From Calditrichia bacterium (GTDB lineage Bacteria > Calditrichota > Calditrichia > RBG-13-44-9 > J042), in NCBI GenBank assembly GCA_030430345.1, contig JAUIFT010000013.1, forward strand, positions 1-14,107: a stretch of DNA of 14,107 nucleotides. The letters are read 5' to 3'. Shown piece by piece: positions 6,159-14,107 of the stretch. The notes below the pieces were generated by a model. The model was not told the origin of the DNA. It saw only the letters and a program-made list of their open reading frames with translations, and searched no databases. The translations under genes and the position numbers were made by a program. How positions within the stretch are numbered: the stretch's first letter is position 1; each line of letters begins with the position of its first letter.

Positions 6159-8324
6159 TTAAAAATCAGCATCCACAAATTCAAAGTCTACTTCATTCCG
6201 GGCATGATCAATATTGGCAACACGAACTTTAACCGGATCTCCAAGGCGGAAGACATGCCCAGTATCTTTTCCGATCATCGAAAAAGTTTTCTCGTCGAAG
6301 ATGTAATAATCTTCCGTCATGCGTTCGACGCGTATCAGTCCTTCTATCAGGTAAGGAATTGTCTCAACAAATATGCCAAAAGCGGTTACGCCGGAGACGA
6401 CACCATCGAAGGTCTGGTCCTGATGTTTGGCAATCCACTCTACCTGCTTCAGGCGAATACTTTCCCGTTCCGCCTCCTGTGCTTTTCGTTCCATTTCCGA
6501 AGATACCTGGCAGACATGTTTTAAATGTTTTTTCAGGGTGCGAATCCGCTTGAACCCGGGCTTTTCCGCGGCGTATTCCTTCAGGAGGCGATGGACGATC
6601 AAATCCGGGTAACGGCGGATCGGGGAAGTAAAATGGGTGTAATCCTTAAATGCCAGTCCAAAGTGCCCAACATTATTAACAGAGTAAACCGCTTTCATCA
6701 TGGTTCGCAGTGCGACTTCCTTGATGAGCATCTCATCCGCGCCACCTTCAATCTCTTTGATAATTTTCTGGAAAGCCGCCGGGGTGATATTCTGGCGAAT
6801 TTCAATTTTATGCCCGAGCGCATGCATAAAATTGCGAAACTTCTGCAGCTTCTCCATATCCGGCTTTTCGTGAATGCGATAGACGAATGGCAAAGGCGTG
6901 CGCTCCGGATCCGTCTCGCGAATATGGCGGGCTACGGTTTTATTTGCCATCAGCATAAACTCTTCGATCATCTCATTGGTATGCAGTGTTTTCACCGGAA
7001 TGATATCCACCGGCTGCCCTTTATCATCCAGAATAAAGCGCACTTCCGGCGTGCTGAAATCGACTGAACCAGCCTCCTGCCGTTTACCACGCAGCATTCG
7101 GCTGAACTTGTGCATATCCTTCAGGAGCGCGGCAAATGGATCCGTGCTTTTTTCATCATCAATAATATCCTGTGCTTCCTGATAAGTGAAGCGACGCTTG
7201 CTGTTAATGACCGACTCAACGATGCGATAATCGACCACCCGGCCTCCGCCGTTAATTTCCATAAAGCAACTGAAGGTAAAACGATCTTCATGAGGCTGTA
7301 AGCTACAGAGTTTGTTGGAGAGATGTTCCGGCAGCATTGGCACAACCCGATCTACCAGGTAGATGCTGGTCCCACGATTCAGCGCCTCTTCATCCAGCGG
7401 TGAGCCGGCTTTCACAAAGTGACTAACGTCGGCGATATGCACGCCCAGGTAATAGTTGCCGCTTTCCAACTGCTTCAGGGAGATCGCGTCATCGAAATCT
7501 TTCGCATCGGGAGGGTCGATCGTGAAAATCATTTCATCCCGCAAGTCCAGGCGACGAGCGACTTCCTGCTTGCTGATATCGAGGGTCATTTCGGCGGTAT
7601 TCGCTTCCAGCTGTTCCTCAAAATTCAGTTCGAGCCCATGGCCCATCACTACCGATTCGATATCCACGCCGGGGTCGCCGGGGAAACCGAGCACCTTCGT
7701 TATACTACCCTCCGGGTTTAATTCACCGGGCTCCCAATGGTCCAGCTGAACCACAACCTTTTGGCCGGTTTTTGCCTTCAGGCTTGCCCCTTCCGGGATA
7801 AAGAAATCCCGATAGACTTTCGGATTATCTGGAATTACGAAGCCATAATATCCGCTCTTTTTATAAGTGCCGACAAACGATGTGCGGGCACGGGACTTTA
7901 TTTCCACCACCTGGGCTTCCTGGCTTTTCCCGCGGGAAGATTTAAACAAGCGGGCAGAAACGATGTCGCCATCCAATGCGGTATACAAATTACTGGCGGC
8001 GATAAAGGCATCTTCGCCGGTTTCCGGATTGTGAATAAACCCAAACCCTTTCCGGGTCATCATTACCGGACCTTCAAGGTCTCTTTTGGCAACTACTTTT
8101 TTCGGCCTGGGTAATCCGTAAACGCCGCCTTTCAGGCGAGCCACTTTACCTGCATCCACCAACGCGCCAAGCGCTTTCCGGTAAAGGTAGTAGTCGTCTT
8201 TATGGACATCCAGTGCCCGGGATATTTCTTTCTTCTTATAAGTTTTTCTAGGATTGTTTTTTAAAAATTTGACTATTTTTTTCAGATAGGGATTCTTTTC
8301 CCTGTTTGATTTCTTATGACTCAT
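6159..8324 (-). CDS. rnr: Ribonuclease R (RNase II/R family 3'-5' exoribonuclease)
   Basis: A 721-aa processive exoribonuclease that degrades structured RNA and takes part in rRNA and mRNA quality control. Domain order: a winged-helix N-terminus (about 10-70, with lysines at the start), two cold-shock-like OB domains (about 80-215), the RNB catalytic domain (about 250-590) and a C-terminal S1 domain (about 635-720). The catalytic aspartate cluster is intact in DPPDAKDFDDA (about 270-280). Further RNB signatures are HIADVSHFV, NRGTSIYLVDRVVPMLPEHLS (the first 20 residues of this are typical) and FTSPIRRYPDL. The S1 domain contains GVVSGVTAFGIFV. The protein ends right after S1, without the long basic tail of the E. 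coli enzyme. No clear Shine-Dalgarno precedes the ATG. It lies 63 bases after prmC, just beyond the inverted repeat in the prmC 3' end, so it may be cotranscribed with prmC or have its own promoter. Confidence 0.96.
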   Translation of the reverse strand: MSHKKSNREKNPYLKKIVKFLKNNPRKTYKKKEISRALDVHKDDYYLYRKALGALVDAGKVARLKGGVYGLPRPKKVVAKRDLEGPVMMTRKGFGFIHNPETGEDAFIAASNLYTALDGDIVSARLFKSSRGKSQEAQVVEIKSRARTSFVGTYKKSGYYGFVIPDNPKVYRDFFIPEGASLKAKTGQKVVVQLDHWEPGELNPEGSITKVLGFPGDPGVDIESVVMGHGLELNFEEQLEANTAEMTLDISKQEVARRLDLRDEMIFTIDPPDAKDFDDAISLKQLESGNYYLGVHIADVSHFVKAGSPLDEEALNRGTSIYLVDRVVPMLPEHLSNKLCSLQPHEDRFTFSCFMEINGGGRVVDYRIVESVINSKRRFTYQEAQDIIDDEKSTDPFAALLKDMHKFSRMLRGKRQEAGSVDFSTPEVRFILDDKGQPVDIIPVKTLHTNEMIEEFMLMANKTVARHIRETDPERTPLPFVYRIHEKPDMEKLQKFRNFMHALGHKIEIRQNITPAAFQKIIKEIEGGADEMLIKEVALRTMMKAVYSVNNVGHFGLAFKDYTHFTSPIRRYPDLIVHRLLKEYAAEKPGFKRIRTLKKHLKHVCQVSSEMERKAQEAERESIRLKQVEWIAKHQDQTFDGVVSGVTAFGIFVETIPYLIEGLIRVERMTEDYYIFDEKTFSMIGKDTGHVFRLGDPVKVRVANIDHARNEVDFEFVDADF

Positions 8325-8370
8325 AAGTTACTACTTTCATTCTAATGTACTAATTTTAAGTTTTTTTAAT

Positions 8371-8483
8371 TTTAGGGATTTAGGGGCTTAGGAGATTAGG
8401 GAATTAGGCAAAGCAACTCTGAATAACGCTGTTACAAATAACCAGCATCCCTCTAATCCCCTAATTACCTCATCCCCTAAGCC
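8371..8483. repeat. Imperfect inverted repeat of TTAGGG-like units spanning the end of prmC
   Basis: The left arm 8385-8408 and the right arm 8460-8483 are inverted copies matching at 21 of 24 positions (mismatches at arm positions 9, 13 and 17), separated by 51 bases. The left arm continues outward as a G-rich tract on the plus strand, with TTAGGGATTTAGGGG at 8372-8386. The loop holds a smaller hairpin, GCTG-TTA-CAAA-TAA-C-CAGC, near 8430-8448. The whole looks like a small REP-like or MITE-like palindromic intergenic element. It overlaps the prmC coding end, including its stop codon. I see no second copy in the window. Confidence 0.7.
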
Positions 8484-9350
8484 TTCCCTTTCCTCCATAT
8501 AAGCGGCAACAATCCGCTCAATCTGTTGGTAATCCTTATGGATTTCGATATAAAAACCTTGCTGCCGGCACATTTCCCCAACTATTTTCGCCTGGTCATA
8601 ACCGGTTTCCAGGAACACTGCTCCCCCGGTTTTTAATAATCCCTTTACAGCCGGCACAAACCGTTGGTAAAATTCCAGGCCATCTTCCCCGCCGTAGAGC
8701 GCCTGGCGAGGTTCGAATTCTTTCACTTCCGGTTCCAGCGCCGGCCAATCCTTCCCGGAGATGTAGGGTGGGTTACTCACCACAACATCAAAAGCAGTTT
8801 GGAATTGCGGCATCAGATTAAAGATATCCCCTGCTATCAGGTTAATCTCCGCATTATTTTTCCGGGCATTTTCTCCGGCGATGGCCAGGGCTGTTTCGCT
8901 AATGTCTACCGCTGTTACCGCCGCATCCGGAAAGAGGTGTGCGAGAGAAATGGCGATACAACCACTGCCGCTGCCGATGTCCAGAATCGTCGGCGCAGTC
9001 AACTTCTCCTCGCGTAGAAAACCGACGACCTTATCCACCAGGTGTTCCGTATCCGGGCGGGGAATGAGCACATCCGGCGTTACCTTAAACGGTAGCCCCA
9101 TAAACTCGGTTTCCCCAAGAATATACTGCACCGGTTCCCGCTTCGCCCGGCGCTGCACCATTCCCCGGTAAGCGGCCCGCTCTTCTTTGCTCAGCACTCG
9201 CTCAAACTGTACATAAAGATCAATGCGCCGGCAACCGAGTACCTGCGCGAGCAATAATTCTGCACCTAATCTTGCTTCAGGAATATTATGGGAGGAAAAA
9301 TAATCGATGGTCCACTTCAGGACCTTCTGCAATGTCCAAATGTCATTCAT
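8388..9350 (-). CDS. prmC: Peptide chain release factor N5-glutamine methyltransferase
   Basis: PrmC (HemK) transfers a methyl group from S-adenosylmethionine to the glutamine of the GGQ motif in release factors, here probably Gln233 of the RF1 encoded just upstream. Seen: an N-terminal helical domain (1-80), [10 protein letters not shown] and LIPRPDTE (81-102), the SAM-binding motif [16 protein letters not shown] (about 123-137), the acidic VDIS motif near 149, and the catalytic NPPY at 193-196. The start codon overlaps the end of prfA by 8 bases (ATGAATGA), so the two are translationally coupled. The core fold should end near residue 285-288 ([11 protein letters not shown]). The last 32 or so residues, to a total of 320 (family usually about 280-290), are encoded by the inverted repeat described separately and look unrelated to the family ([20 protein letters not shown]). 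The tail is probably dispensable or a recent addition. Confidence 0.95.
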   Translation of the reverse strand: MNDIWTLQKVLKWTIDYFSSHNIPEARLGAELLLAQVLGCRRIDLYVQFERVLSKEERAAYRGMVQRRAKREPVQYILGETEFMGLPFKVTPDVLIPRPDTEHLVDKVVGFLREEKLTAPTILDIGSGSGCIAISLAHLFPDAAVTAVDISETALAIAGENARKNNAEINLIAGDIFNLMPQFQTAFDVVVSNPPYISGKDWPALEPEVKEFEPRQALYGGEDGLEFYQRFVPAVKGLLKTGGAVFLETGYDQAKIVGEMCRQQGFYIEIHKDYQQIERIVAAYMEEREGLGDEVIRGLEGCWLFVTALFRVALPNSLIS

Positions 9351-10428
9351 CTGCTAATTCTAGCCCGCTCTCCTGCAGGCGTTCCGCCTGATCCGCAATT
9401 TGCAATTCGTTAATCAGCAAATCCAGATCACCATTCATTACTTCATCCAAACGATAAAGGGTAAGATTGATCCGATGATCGGTTACCCGTCCCTGCGGAA
9501 AATTGTACGTCCGGATTTTTTCCGAGCGGTCACCACTGCGGATCATTCCCCGCCGCTGACTGGAAATTTCATCCATTTGCTTTTGCATCTCCAGATCATA
9601 CAAGCGGGCTTTTAGTACTTTCATTGCTTTTGCTTTATTCTTCAGCTGAGATTTTTCATCCTGACAGGAAACGATTAACCCGGTAGGAATATGAAGGATT
9701 CTGATCGCCGAGTCGGTGGTATTCACATGCTGTCCGCCATTACCGGATGCCCGGAACGCATCGATACGAATATCAGCTTCCGGCACATCAATCGCCACTT
9801 CTTCCGCCTCCGGCAACACCGCCACAGACGCTGCTGAAGTGTGAATTCTTCCCTGGGATTCGGTGCTGGGAACCCGTTGCACCCGGTGCACACCGCTCTC
9901 GTATTTCAGGCGGCCAAAAGCGCCTTTTCCGTTAATCAGAAAGATAATTTCTTTAAATCCGCCGTGTTCCGCCTCATTAACGCTGATCAGCTCCGTTTTC
10001 CAGCGATTGTTTTCACAGAACTTCTCATACATCCGATAGAGGTTGCCAGCAAAAATACCGGCTTCATCACCACCGGTGCCAGCGCGTATCTCCAGAATCG
10101 TATTTTTAGAGTCATTTGGATCCGGCGGTACCATCAGGCGCTGAATATCTTTTTCCAACTGCTTAGACTCTTCTTCGAGAAGGCTTAAATCTTCCCGGGC
10201 CAGTTCCAGCAGTTCTTCGTCATCGCTTTCGTCTAGCAGACTGCGTGCTTCTTCCATTTGCCCGAGCACCGTTTCGTAACGGCGATATTGCTTGACAATG
10301 ACCTCCAATTCGGAGTATTCCTTCGCCAGCTCGGTATACTTGGCATGATCGGAAGCGACGTCCGGATCGGCCATTTTTTCGGCGATCTTTTCAAACTTTT
10401 CAGCGATTTTTTTTAACTGGTCCAGCAT
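9343..10428 (-). CDS. prfA: Peptide chain release factor 1 (RF1)
   Basis: RF1 recognises UAA and UAG stop codons and triggers release of the finished peptide on the ribosome. Length is 361 aa, matching the family. The acidic, helical domain 1 covers about 1-100. The RF1-specific stop-recognition tripeptide is P187-S188-T189 within [21 protein letters not shown] fits the PxT pattern of RF1, distinct from the SPF of RF2. The peptidyl-transferase GGQ motif is at 231-233 in [14 protein letters not shown]. No Shine-Dalgarno is evident before the ATG. The gene follows the rpmE2 terminator by 84 bases, so it should have its own promoter in that gap, though I could not identify one. It is coupled to prmC, which overlaps its last codons and modifies its GGQ motif. 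Confidence 0.97.
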   Translation of the reverse strand: MLDQLKKIAEKFEKIAEKMADPDVASDHAKYTELAKEYSELEVIVKQYRRYETVLGQMEEARSLLDESDDEELLELAREDLSLLEEESKQLEKDIQRLMVPPDPNDSKNTILEIRAGTGGDEAGIFAGNLYRMYEKFCENNRWKTELISVNEAEHGGFKEIIFLINGKGAFGRLKYESGVHRVQRVPSTESQGRIHTSAASVAVLPEAEEVAIDVPEADIRIDAFRASGNGGQHVNTTDSAIRILHIPTGLIVSCQDEKSQLKNKAKAMKVLKARLYDLEMQKQMDEISSQRRGMIRSGDRSEKIRTYNFPQGRVTDHRINLTLYRLDEVMNGDLDLLINELQIADQAERLQESGLELADE

Positions 10429-10512
10429 GATGATATACTTTTAATTTTTCAATGGATGTCCGGATTTTAACTTTTAGATATTTCTGCCCGAACATATATG
10501 GTTATTACCAAT

Positions 10513-10553
10513 AAAAAACGGAATACCCGTTAAAGCAAGGTATTCCGTTTTTT
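10513..10553 (-). terminator. Rho-independent terminator downstream of rpmE2
   Basis: The arms 10513-10527 (AAAAAACGGAATACC) and 10539-10553 (GGTATTCCGTTTTTT) are perfectly complementary over 15 bases, with an 11-base loop. In minus-strand RNA the GGAATACC stem is followed by a run of U, as required of an intrinsic terminator. It begins 18 bases after the rpmE2 stop. Because A- and T-runs flank both sides it could also work in the other direction, but no plus-strand gene ends here. It separates rpmE2 from prfA. Confidence 0.9.
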
Positions 10554-10571
10554 TAAATTTGAAAAATTCGT

Positions 10572-10820
10572 TTATCGGCGATCACCATATTTCTTCAAGA
10601 ATTTCTCAACACGGCCAGCGGTATCTACGAGATGCTGTTTGCCTGTGTAAAACGGATGAGAAGAGCTGGAAATTTCAACTTTAACCAGCGGATACTCATT
10701 GCCATCTTCCCACTTGATCGTCTCTTTCGAGGTTGCGGTGGAACGAGTCAAGAACGAATGATCGGTAGAAATGTCCTTGAAGACGACAAAACCGTATTTG
10801 GGATGAATATTCTCTTTCAT
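10572..10820 (-). CDS. rpmE2: 50S ribosomal protein L31, type B (zinc-free)
   Basis: An 82-aa ribosomal protein of the large subunit. The sequence starts [16 protein letters not shown] and contains [20 protein letters not shown] and FLKKYG near the end, the typical L31 pattern. It has no cysteine, so it belongs to the type B form without a zinc ribbon. A longer reading frame begins 21 codons upstream (10883). The ATG at 10820 is preferred because the family starts there, AAAGGAG lies ten bases upstream, and the longer frame would run through the promoter. It lies 82 bases after rho and has a promoter-like element in that gap, so it can be expressed apart from rho, and it ends at a strong terminator. 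In some bacteria type B L31 replaces the zinc form under zinc limitation; no zinc-regulator site was recognised here. Confidence 0.95.
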   Translation of the reverse strand: MKENIHPKYGFVVFKDISTDHSFLTRSTATSKETIKWEDGNEYPLVKVEISSSSHPFYTGKQHLVDTAGRVEKFLKKYGDRR

Positions 10821-10852
10821 AGCCTTATAGCTCCTTTTTCTTTCAAATCGGG

Positions 10853-10884
10853 CAAAGATATAAAAAAAAGATTCCGAATGCAAG
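10853..10884 (-). promoter_or_regulatory. Bacteroidota-type promoter candidate for rpmE2
   Basis: On the minus strand TATCTTTG (10860-10853) matches the Bacteroidota -7 consensus TAnnTTTG exactly. CTTG (10884-10881), one base off the -33 TTTG element, lies 20 bases further upstream, within the accepted spacing. Transcription would start about 25 bases before the rpmE2 ATG, leaving room for its AAAGGAG site. A run of eight T fills part of the spacer. Confidence 0.5.
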
Positions 10885-10902
10885 TGCCAAGTAAGATCGT
10901 TT

Positions 10903-12153
10903 TTAGCGGCTCATGCTATCCAGGAATGCATCATTGGAACGGGTGTTGCGCATCCGGCTCAGCAGGAATTCCATCGCTTCTATCGGATTCATTTCGTTCA
11001 ACAGTTTTCTCAGCACCCAAACTCGGGAAAGTTCTTTCTTGGTAAGGAGCAATTCTTCCTTACGGGTACCGGAGCTGTTGATGTCAATCGCCGGGAAGAT
11101 TCTGCGATCGGCAAGACGACGATCGAGGACAATTTCCATGTTACCGGTGCCTTTAAATTCTTCAAAAATCACTTCGTCCATCCGCGATCCGGTTTGCACC
11201 AGCGCGGTAGCGATGATCGTCAGGCTGCCGCCTTCTTCAATATTTCTCGCTGCCCCGAAGAAGCGTTTCGGATGGCGCAGTGCGTTAGAGTCCACACCAC
11301 CAGAAAGGATTTTCCCACTATGGGGCACGACGGTATTGTGGGCACGGGCCAGACGGGTAATGCTATCGAGGAGAATCACCACATCCTTGCCATACTCAAC
11401 CAGACGCTTAGCTTTTTCCAGCACCATCTCGGCGACCTGCACGTGACGCTCCGGCGGCTCGTCAAATGTAGAAGAGACGACTTCCGCTTTTACGTTCCGC
11501 TCCATGTCGGTGACTTCCTCCGGGCGTTCATCGATCAGCAGCACAATCATAATGGTTTCCGGATGATTATCGGTAATGGAGTTAGCGATCTTCTGCATAA
11601 TTACCGTTTTACCGGCACGCGGCGGTGATACAATCAAACCACGCTGCCCTTTACCGATCGGGCTCAGCAGGTTCATAATGCGCATCGTATATTCTTTTGG
11701 ATTGTTTTCCATATCCAGACGTTCGGTCGGATAGATCGGAGTCAGGTTATCGAAGAGGTTAGTATCCCGTTTCTTGTCGGGACTCTCAAAGTTAACCGCT
11801 TCCACCCGCAATAATGCAAAGAAGCGTTCATTATCTTTCGGGGGACGAATTTGTCCGCTAACCGTATCTCCGGTGCGAAGATCAAAACGCTTTATCTGTG
11901 AGGGGGAAACATAAATATCGTCGGGGCCGGGGAGATAATTGAACCGTGGGGAGCGTAAAAAACCATAACCATCCGGTAGCACTTCCAAAACACCTTGCGA
12001 GAAGATTAACCCTTCCTGAGTGGTTTGTTCTTCCAATATTTTGAAAATCAGTTCCTGTTTCTTCAGGCCGGAAGTACCCTGAATCCCCAATTCCTGGGCA
12101 ACCTGGTTCAATTCCGCTATTTTTAGCGTTTTTAGAGATTCTAGATCAAGCAT
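10903..12153 (-). CDS. rho: Transcription termination factor Rho
   Basis: Hexameric RNA-dependent ATPase that ends transcription by translocating along the nascent RNA. Length is 416 aa, close to the E. coli protein. Domains: an N-terminal helical Rho_N (about 1-45), a cold-shock-like RNA-binding OB domain (about 48-120, with [16 protein letters not shown] and [10 protein letters not shown]) and the RecA-like ATPase. Walker A is SPPRAGKT at 176-183, the catalytic region [12 protein letters not shown] at about 206-217, Walker [15 protein letters not shown] at about 258-271, Q-loop [10 protein letters not shown] at about 279-288, and R-loop [20 protein letters not shown] at about 335-354. All functional motifs are intact and there is no long insertion like those of Actinobacteria. 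The ATG follows GGGGA at about eight bases, and a good sigma-70-type promoter lies just upstream. rho is followed by rpmE2. Confidence 0.97.
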   Translation of the reverse strand: MLDLESLKTLKIAELNQVAQELGIQGTSGLKKQELIFKILEEQTTQEGLIFSQGVLEVLPDGYGFLRSPRFNYLPGPDDIYVSPSQIKRFDLRTGDTVSGQIRPPKDNERFFALLRVEAVNFESPDKKRDTNLFDNLTPIYPTERLDMENNPKEYTMRIMNLLSPIGKGQRGLIVSPPRAGKTVIMQKIANSITDNHPETIMIVLLIDERPEEVTDMERNVKAEVVSSTFDEPPERHVQVAEMVLEKAKRLVEYGKDVVILLDSITRLARAHNTVVPHSGKILSGGVDSNALRHPKRFFGAARNIEEGGSLTIIATALVQTGSRMDEVIFEEFKGTGNMEIVLDRRLADRRIFPAIDINSSGTRKEELLLTKKELSRVWVLRKLLNEMNPIEAMEFLLSRMRNTRSNDAFLDSMSR

Positions 12154-12188
12154 AATTCGAATTCCCCGTTTTGTTAGATTTGGTCGTT

Positions 12189-12218
12189 ATTATAAAATTT
12201 TTCATTATTTTTTCTCAA
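12189..12218 (-). promoter_or_regulatory. Sigma-70-type promoter of rho
   Basis: Minus-strand TTGAGA (12218-12213) and TATAAT (12194-12189) are separated by 18 bases. The -10 hexamer is a perfect consensus, and the -35 has four of six consensus bases (against TTGACA: TTGA then G/A, with one clear mismatch; the final A matches). Transcription would begin near 12182, about 28 bases before the rho ATG, so the leader would be short. Confidence 0.6.
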
Positions 12219-12396
12219 GAAATGCCTCGGGTTACCTGAGGGTGGAGAGGCAAGGAAGTAAATTGAAGTTTTGTTGGATGAAGGAATATAAATTCCCTAA
12301 CCGCTAAAATCAAGATAAATGTCCGTTCTTATGGTAGATTATCGGTTATTTTTTATATCCATTAACATGTTTGGTTAATATCCGCCTACAGCATCC

Positions 12397-12432
12397 GGAA
12401 CAATAGCTATATGGCAGTATCTGACTTGTTCC
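12397..12432 (-). other. Stem-loop immediately after folC
   Basis: GGAACAA at 12397-12403 and TTGTTCC at 12426-12432 form a perfect seven-base inverted repeat with a 22-base loop, beginning four bases after the folC stop. No U-run follows on the minus strand, so it is not a standard intrinsic terminator. It may protect the 3' end of the folC mRNA, help Rho-dependent termination, or be fortuitous. The rest of the 282-base folC-rho gap holds the rho promoter and no gene that I can see. Confidence 0.35.
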
Positions 12433-12435
12433 AAA

Positions 12436-13794
12436 TCAACCAGATGCTTTTGAAAGAATATCCGCCTTAGATTGGTATTTAAATCTCTCTGGCATCATTG
12501 CCGGCGCTTCCCCAAAATGGGCATATACCTCACCTGCCAAATAATGAGAGCCGATGAATAACCATAATTTCTCTGAAGCATTCTCCCGGTGAATCAGTTG
12601 TTTTGCCGCGGCAACTGAAGGTAATACTGATGCATCCGTTCCAGATAGACGCATTGCCTCCCGTAAGGTTTCCATCGGATAGGGTTTACCTGCCTGTAAT
12701 TCTATGATATGAATGTTAGCTATTTGCTTCTTCAGGATTTTGGCAATCTCTATAGCATCTTTGTCCGCCTGTAAAAAGACAAAAGCATTAATTGCCGTTT
12801 TCGGAAAAAATCTCCGGAGAAATTCACAGGTTTTTAAAACACCGGCTGGGTTATGAGAAACATCGGCAATGATATTCGGAGATGTTGAAATTTGGTGAAT
12901 TCGCCCTTTCCAGATAACCGAACCCAACCCGCTGGCGATATCTGCATCGCGGACCGGAAACTTCCCGCGAAGCTGCGATATAGCACTGACTGCCAGTAAA
13001 ACGTTTTCCAGTTGGTGTTCGCCCGGCAAATTTAGGTATAAGTTTTCGTAAGAATTGTGACCGATCTGCAAATCGAAAAAGCTGCCATTTAATTTCATTT
13101 CACGAATATGATAGTGATTGTCCTTATTTATCACATTTATTAAAGGCGTTTTCCATGCTTTAGCAGCTGTGGAAAGTACTGACAGCACTTCTTTATTACG
13201 GTTATTGGTTAGGCAGGTAATGCCGGGCTTAATGATCCCGGCTTTTTCCCCGGCTATCTCCCGCAGGGTATCCCCCAGGTAATTTTGATGATCCATCCCT
13301 ATCGGGGTAATCATCGACAACAATGGCGTCAGCACATTGGTGGAATCCAGGCGGCCGCCCATTCCGGTTTCGATTATTGCAATATCCACCTGATGTTCGG
13401 CGAAGTATTGAAATGCCAGGGCTGTTGTCACTTCAAAAAATGAGGGCTGCAATTCGTCGATCAGCGTACGATGCTTTTCGGTAAAACGGATCACCGTTTC
13501 CCGGTCGATCGCTTGATGATTAATACGGATGCGCTCGCTGAAGTCAACCAGGTGCGGAGAAGTATATAAGCCAACTTTGTAACCGGCTGTAATGAGAATT
13601 GAAGCTAAGATTGCCGCAGTGGACCCTTTCCCGTTAGTACCGGCAATATGAATAGAGGGAAACTTTTTTTCCGGACGATCAACGGCATCCAACAGGGCAT
13701 TGATATTATCGAACCCCAGTTTGATGCCCACACGCTGCAAGGCAAACAGGTATTCGGTAATAGCTTGATAGCGGGATGCTGAAGACGGTTTCAT
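12436..13794 (-). CDS. folC: Bifunctional folylpolyglutamate synthase / dihydrofolate synthase
   Basis: ATP-dependent ligase of the Mur ligase superfamily that adds glutamate to dihydropteroate and to folates, giving polyglutamylated cofactors retained in the cytoplasm. From the ATG at 13794 it has 452 aa, slightly longer than the usual 420-440. Motifs in order: P-loop GTNGKGS at 52-58, SPHLVDFSERIRIN, IIETGMGGRLDSTNV, the conserved ITPIGMDHQNYLGDT, GEKAGIIKPG, LPGEHQLENVLLAV in the centre, WKGRIHQI, and DVSHNPAG (usually DGAHNP) opening the C-terminal domain, ending with GSHYLAGEVY. I chose this ATG because family homology begins shortly after it. An earlier ATG at 13935 and a frame open to the right edge lie upstream (see the separate entry). 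The Shine-Dalgarno is weak (GGA about ten bases away). It is followed by rho after 282 bases. Confidence 0.95.
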   Translation of the reverse strand: MKPSSASRYQAITEYLFALQRVGIKLGFDNINALLDAVDRPEKKFPSIHIAGTNGKGSTAAILASILITAGYKVGLYTSPHLVDFSERIRINHQAIDRETVIRFTEKHRTLIDELQPSFFEVTTALAFQYFAEHQVDIAIIETGMGGRLDSTNVLTPLLSMITPIGMDHQNYLGDTLREIAGEKAGIIKPGITCLTNNRNKEVLSVLSTAAKAWKTPLINVINKDNHYHIREMKLNGSFFDLQIGHNSYENLYLNLPGEHQLENVLLAVSAISQLRGKFPVRDADIASGLGSVIWKGRIHQISTSPNIIADVSHNPAGVLKTCEFLRRFFPKTAINAFVFLQADKDAIEIAKILKKQIANIHIIELQAGKPYPMETLREAMRLSGTDASVLPSVAAAKQLIHRENASEKLWLFIGSHYLAGEVYAHFGEAPAMMPERFKYQSKADILSKASG

Positions 13795-14106
13795 TAAATA
13801 ATTTCCAGAAATAAACAGATTGTCGGGGAAGGCCGGGGGTAAGTATCTTTCCTTATATAAATAACTCGCAGAAATATAAGCAGTTTTTTTAAAGTGACAA
13901 ACTATTTTTAAGATTGTTGCAGAAGTTCCTGGCATTAACGCTATGCAGACTTTATTATTTCGTTCTGTAAGCCAGTCTACTGCCAGGCGGTTGATAAATC
14001 GGTTATATATTGACTTGATGTTACGCGCCCTTTTGAAGAAGATATCTTTTTCCGGATATATTATCTGGCAACTAAGGATTTGTATAGGCTGTTTACCCGC
14101 CCCGGA
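13795..14106 (-). other. Open frame continuous with folC, reaching the right edge
   Basis: The folC reading frame has no stop codon for 104 codons upstream of the chosen ATG, right up to the window edge. An ATG at 13935 would add 47 residues to FolC. The translation shows basic stretches (FFKRARNIKSIYNRFINRL) but resembles no FolC N-terminus that I know. It could be the end of an upstream gene read in the same frame, an N-terminal extension of FolC, or chance. No Shine-Dalgarno precedes the ATG at 13935. I see no other gene, RNA or terminator in this stretch. Confidence 0.35.
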
Positions 14107-14107
14107 C

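Noticed and set aside
10821..10883. N-terminal extension of L31 by 21 codons
   Set aside because: L31 family proteins begin at the later methionine, which has its own AAAGGAG site. The extension runs through the likely promoter.

Overview
All recognisable genes in this window lie on the minus strand, so transcription runs from the right edge to the left. The sequence looks like a chromosomal piece of a diderm bacterium of the Fibrobacterota-Chlorobiota-Bacteroidota (FCB) group, perhaps Calditrichota, Ignavibacteriota or a related candidate phylum. The main clue is the secreted beta-propeller protein at the left, which ends in an NPFNP-type, type IX secretion-like C-terminal domain. The gene order rho-rpmE2-prfA-prmC is common in several phyla and does not narrow this. 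The phylum is inferred; no rRNA or other marker is present.

Right part (about 14107-8388): a housekeeping block. It holds folC (folate polyglutamylation), rho (transcription termination), rpmE2 (zinc-free ribosomal protein L31), prfA (release factor 1) and prmC (the methylase that modifies the GGQ glutamine of release factors). prfA and prmC overlap by 8 bases. rho has a good sigma-70-type promoter. rpmE2 has a Bacteroidota-type TAnnTTTG element upstream and is followed by a clear intrinsic terminator. The 3' end of prmC is built from an imperfect inverted repeat of GGGGATTAG/TTAGGG-like units, which adds about 32 codons beyond the usual end of the protein.

Middle (8324-4285): rnr (RNase R) and a long, divergent acyl-CoA dehydrogenase-family protein whose usual active-site motifs are degraded or absent.

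Left part (4154-1): an accessory-looking segment. It contains an orphan NarL/FixJ-type response regulator without a kinase beside it; a 336-base stretch with no convincing gene but a perfect 16-bp palindrome; a 41-codon ORF joined by an ATGA overlap to a lipoprotein gene of unknown function; a secreted seven-bladed FG-GAP propeller protein; and possibly the start of another gene running off the left edge. The small ORF, the lipoprotein and the propeller may form a cell-envelope operon. That is the least explained part of the window, together with the repeat-derived tail of prmC and the degenerate acyl-CoA dehydrogenase. No tRNA, rRNA, CRISPR array, transposase or insertion sequence was recognised.
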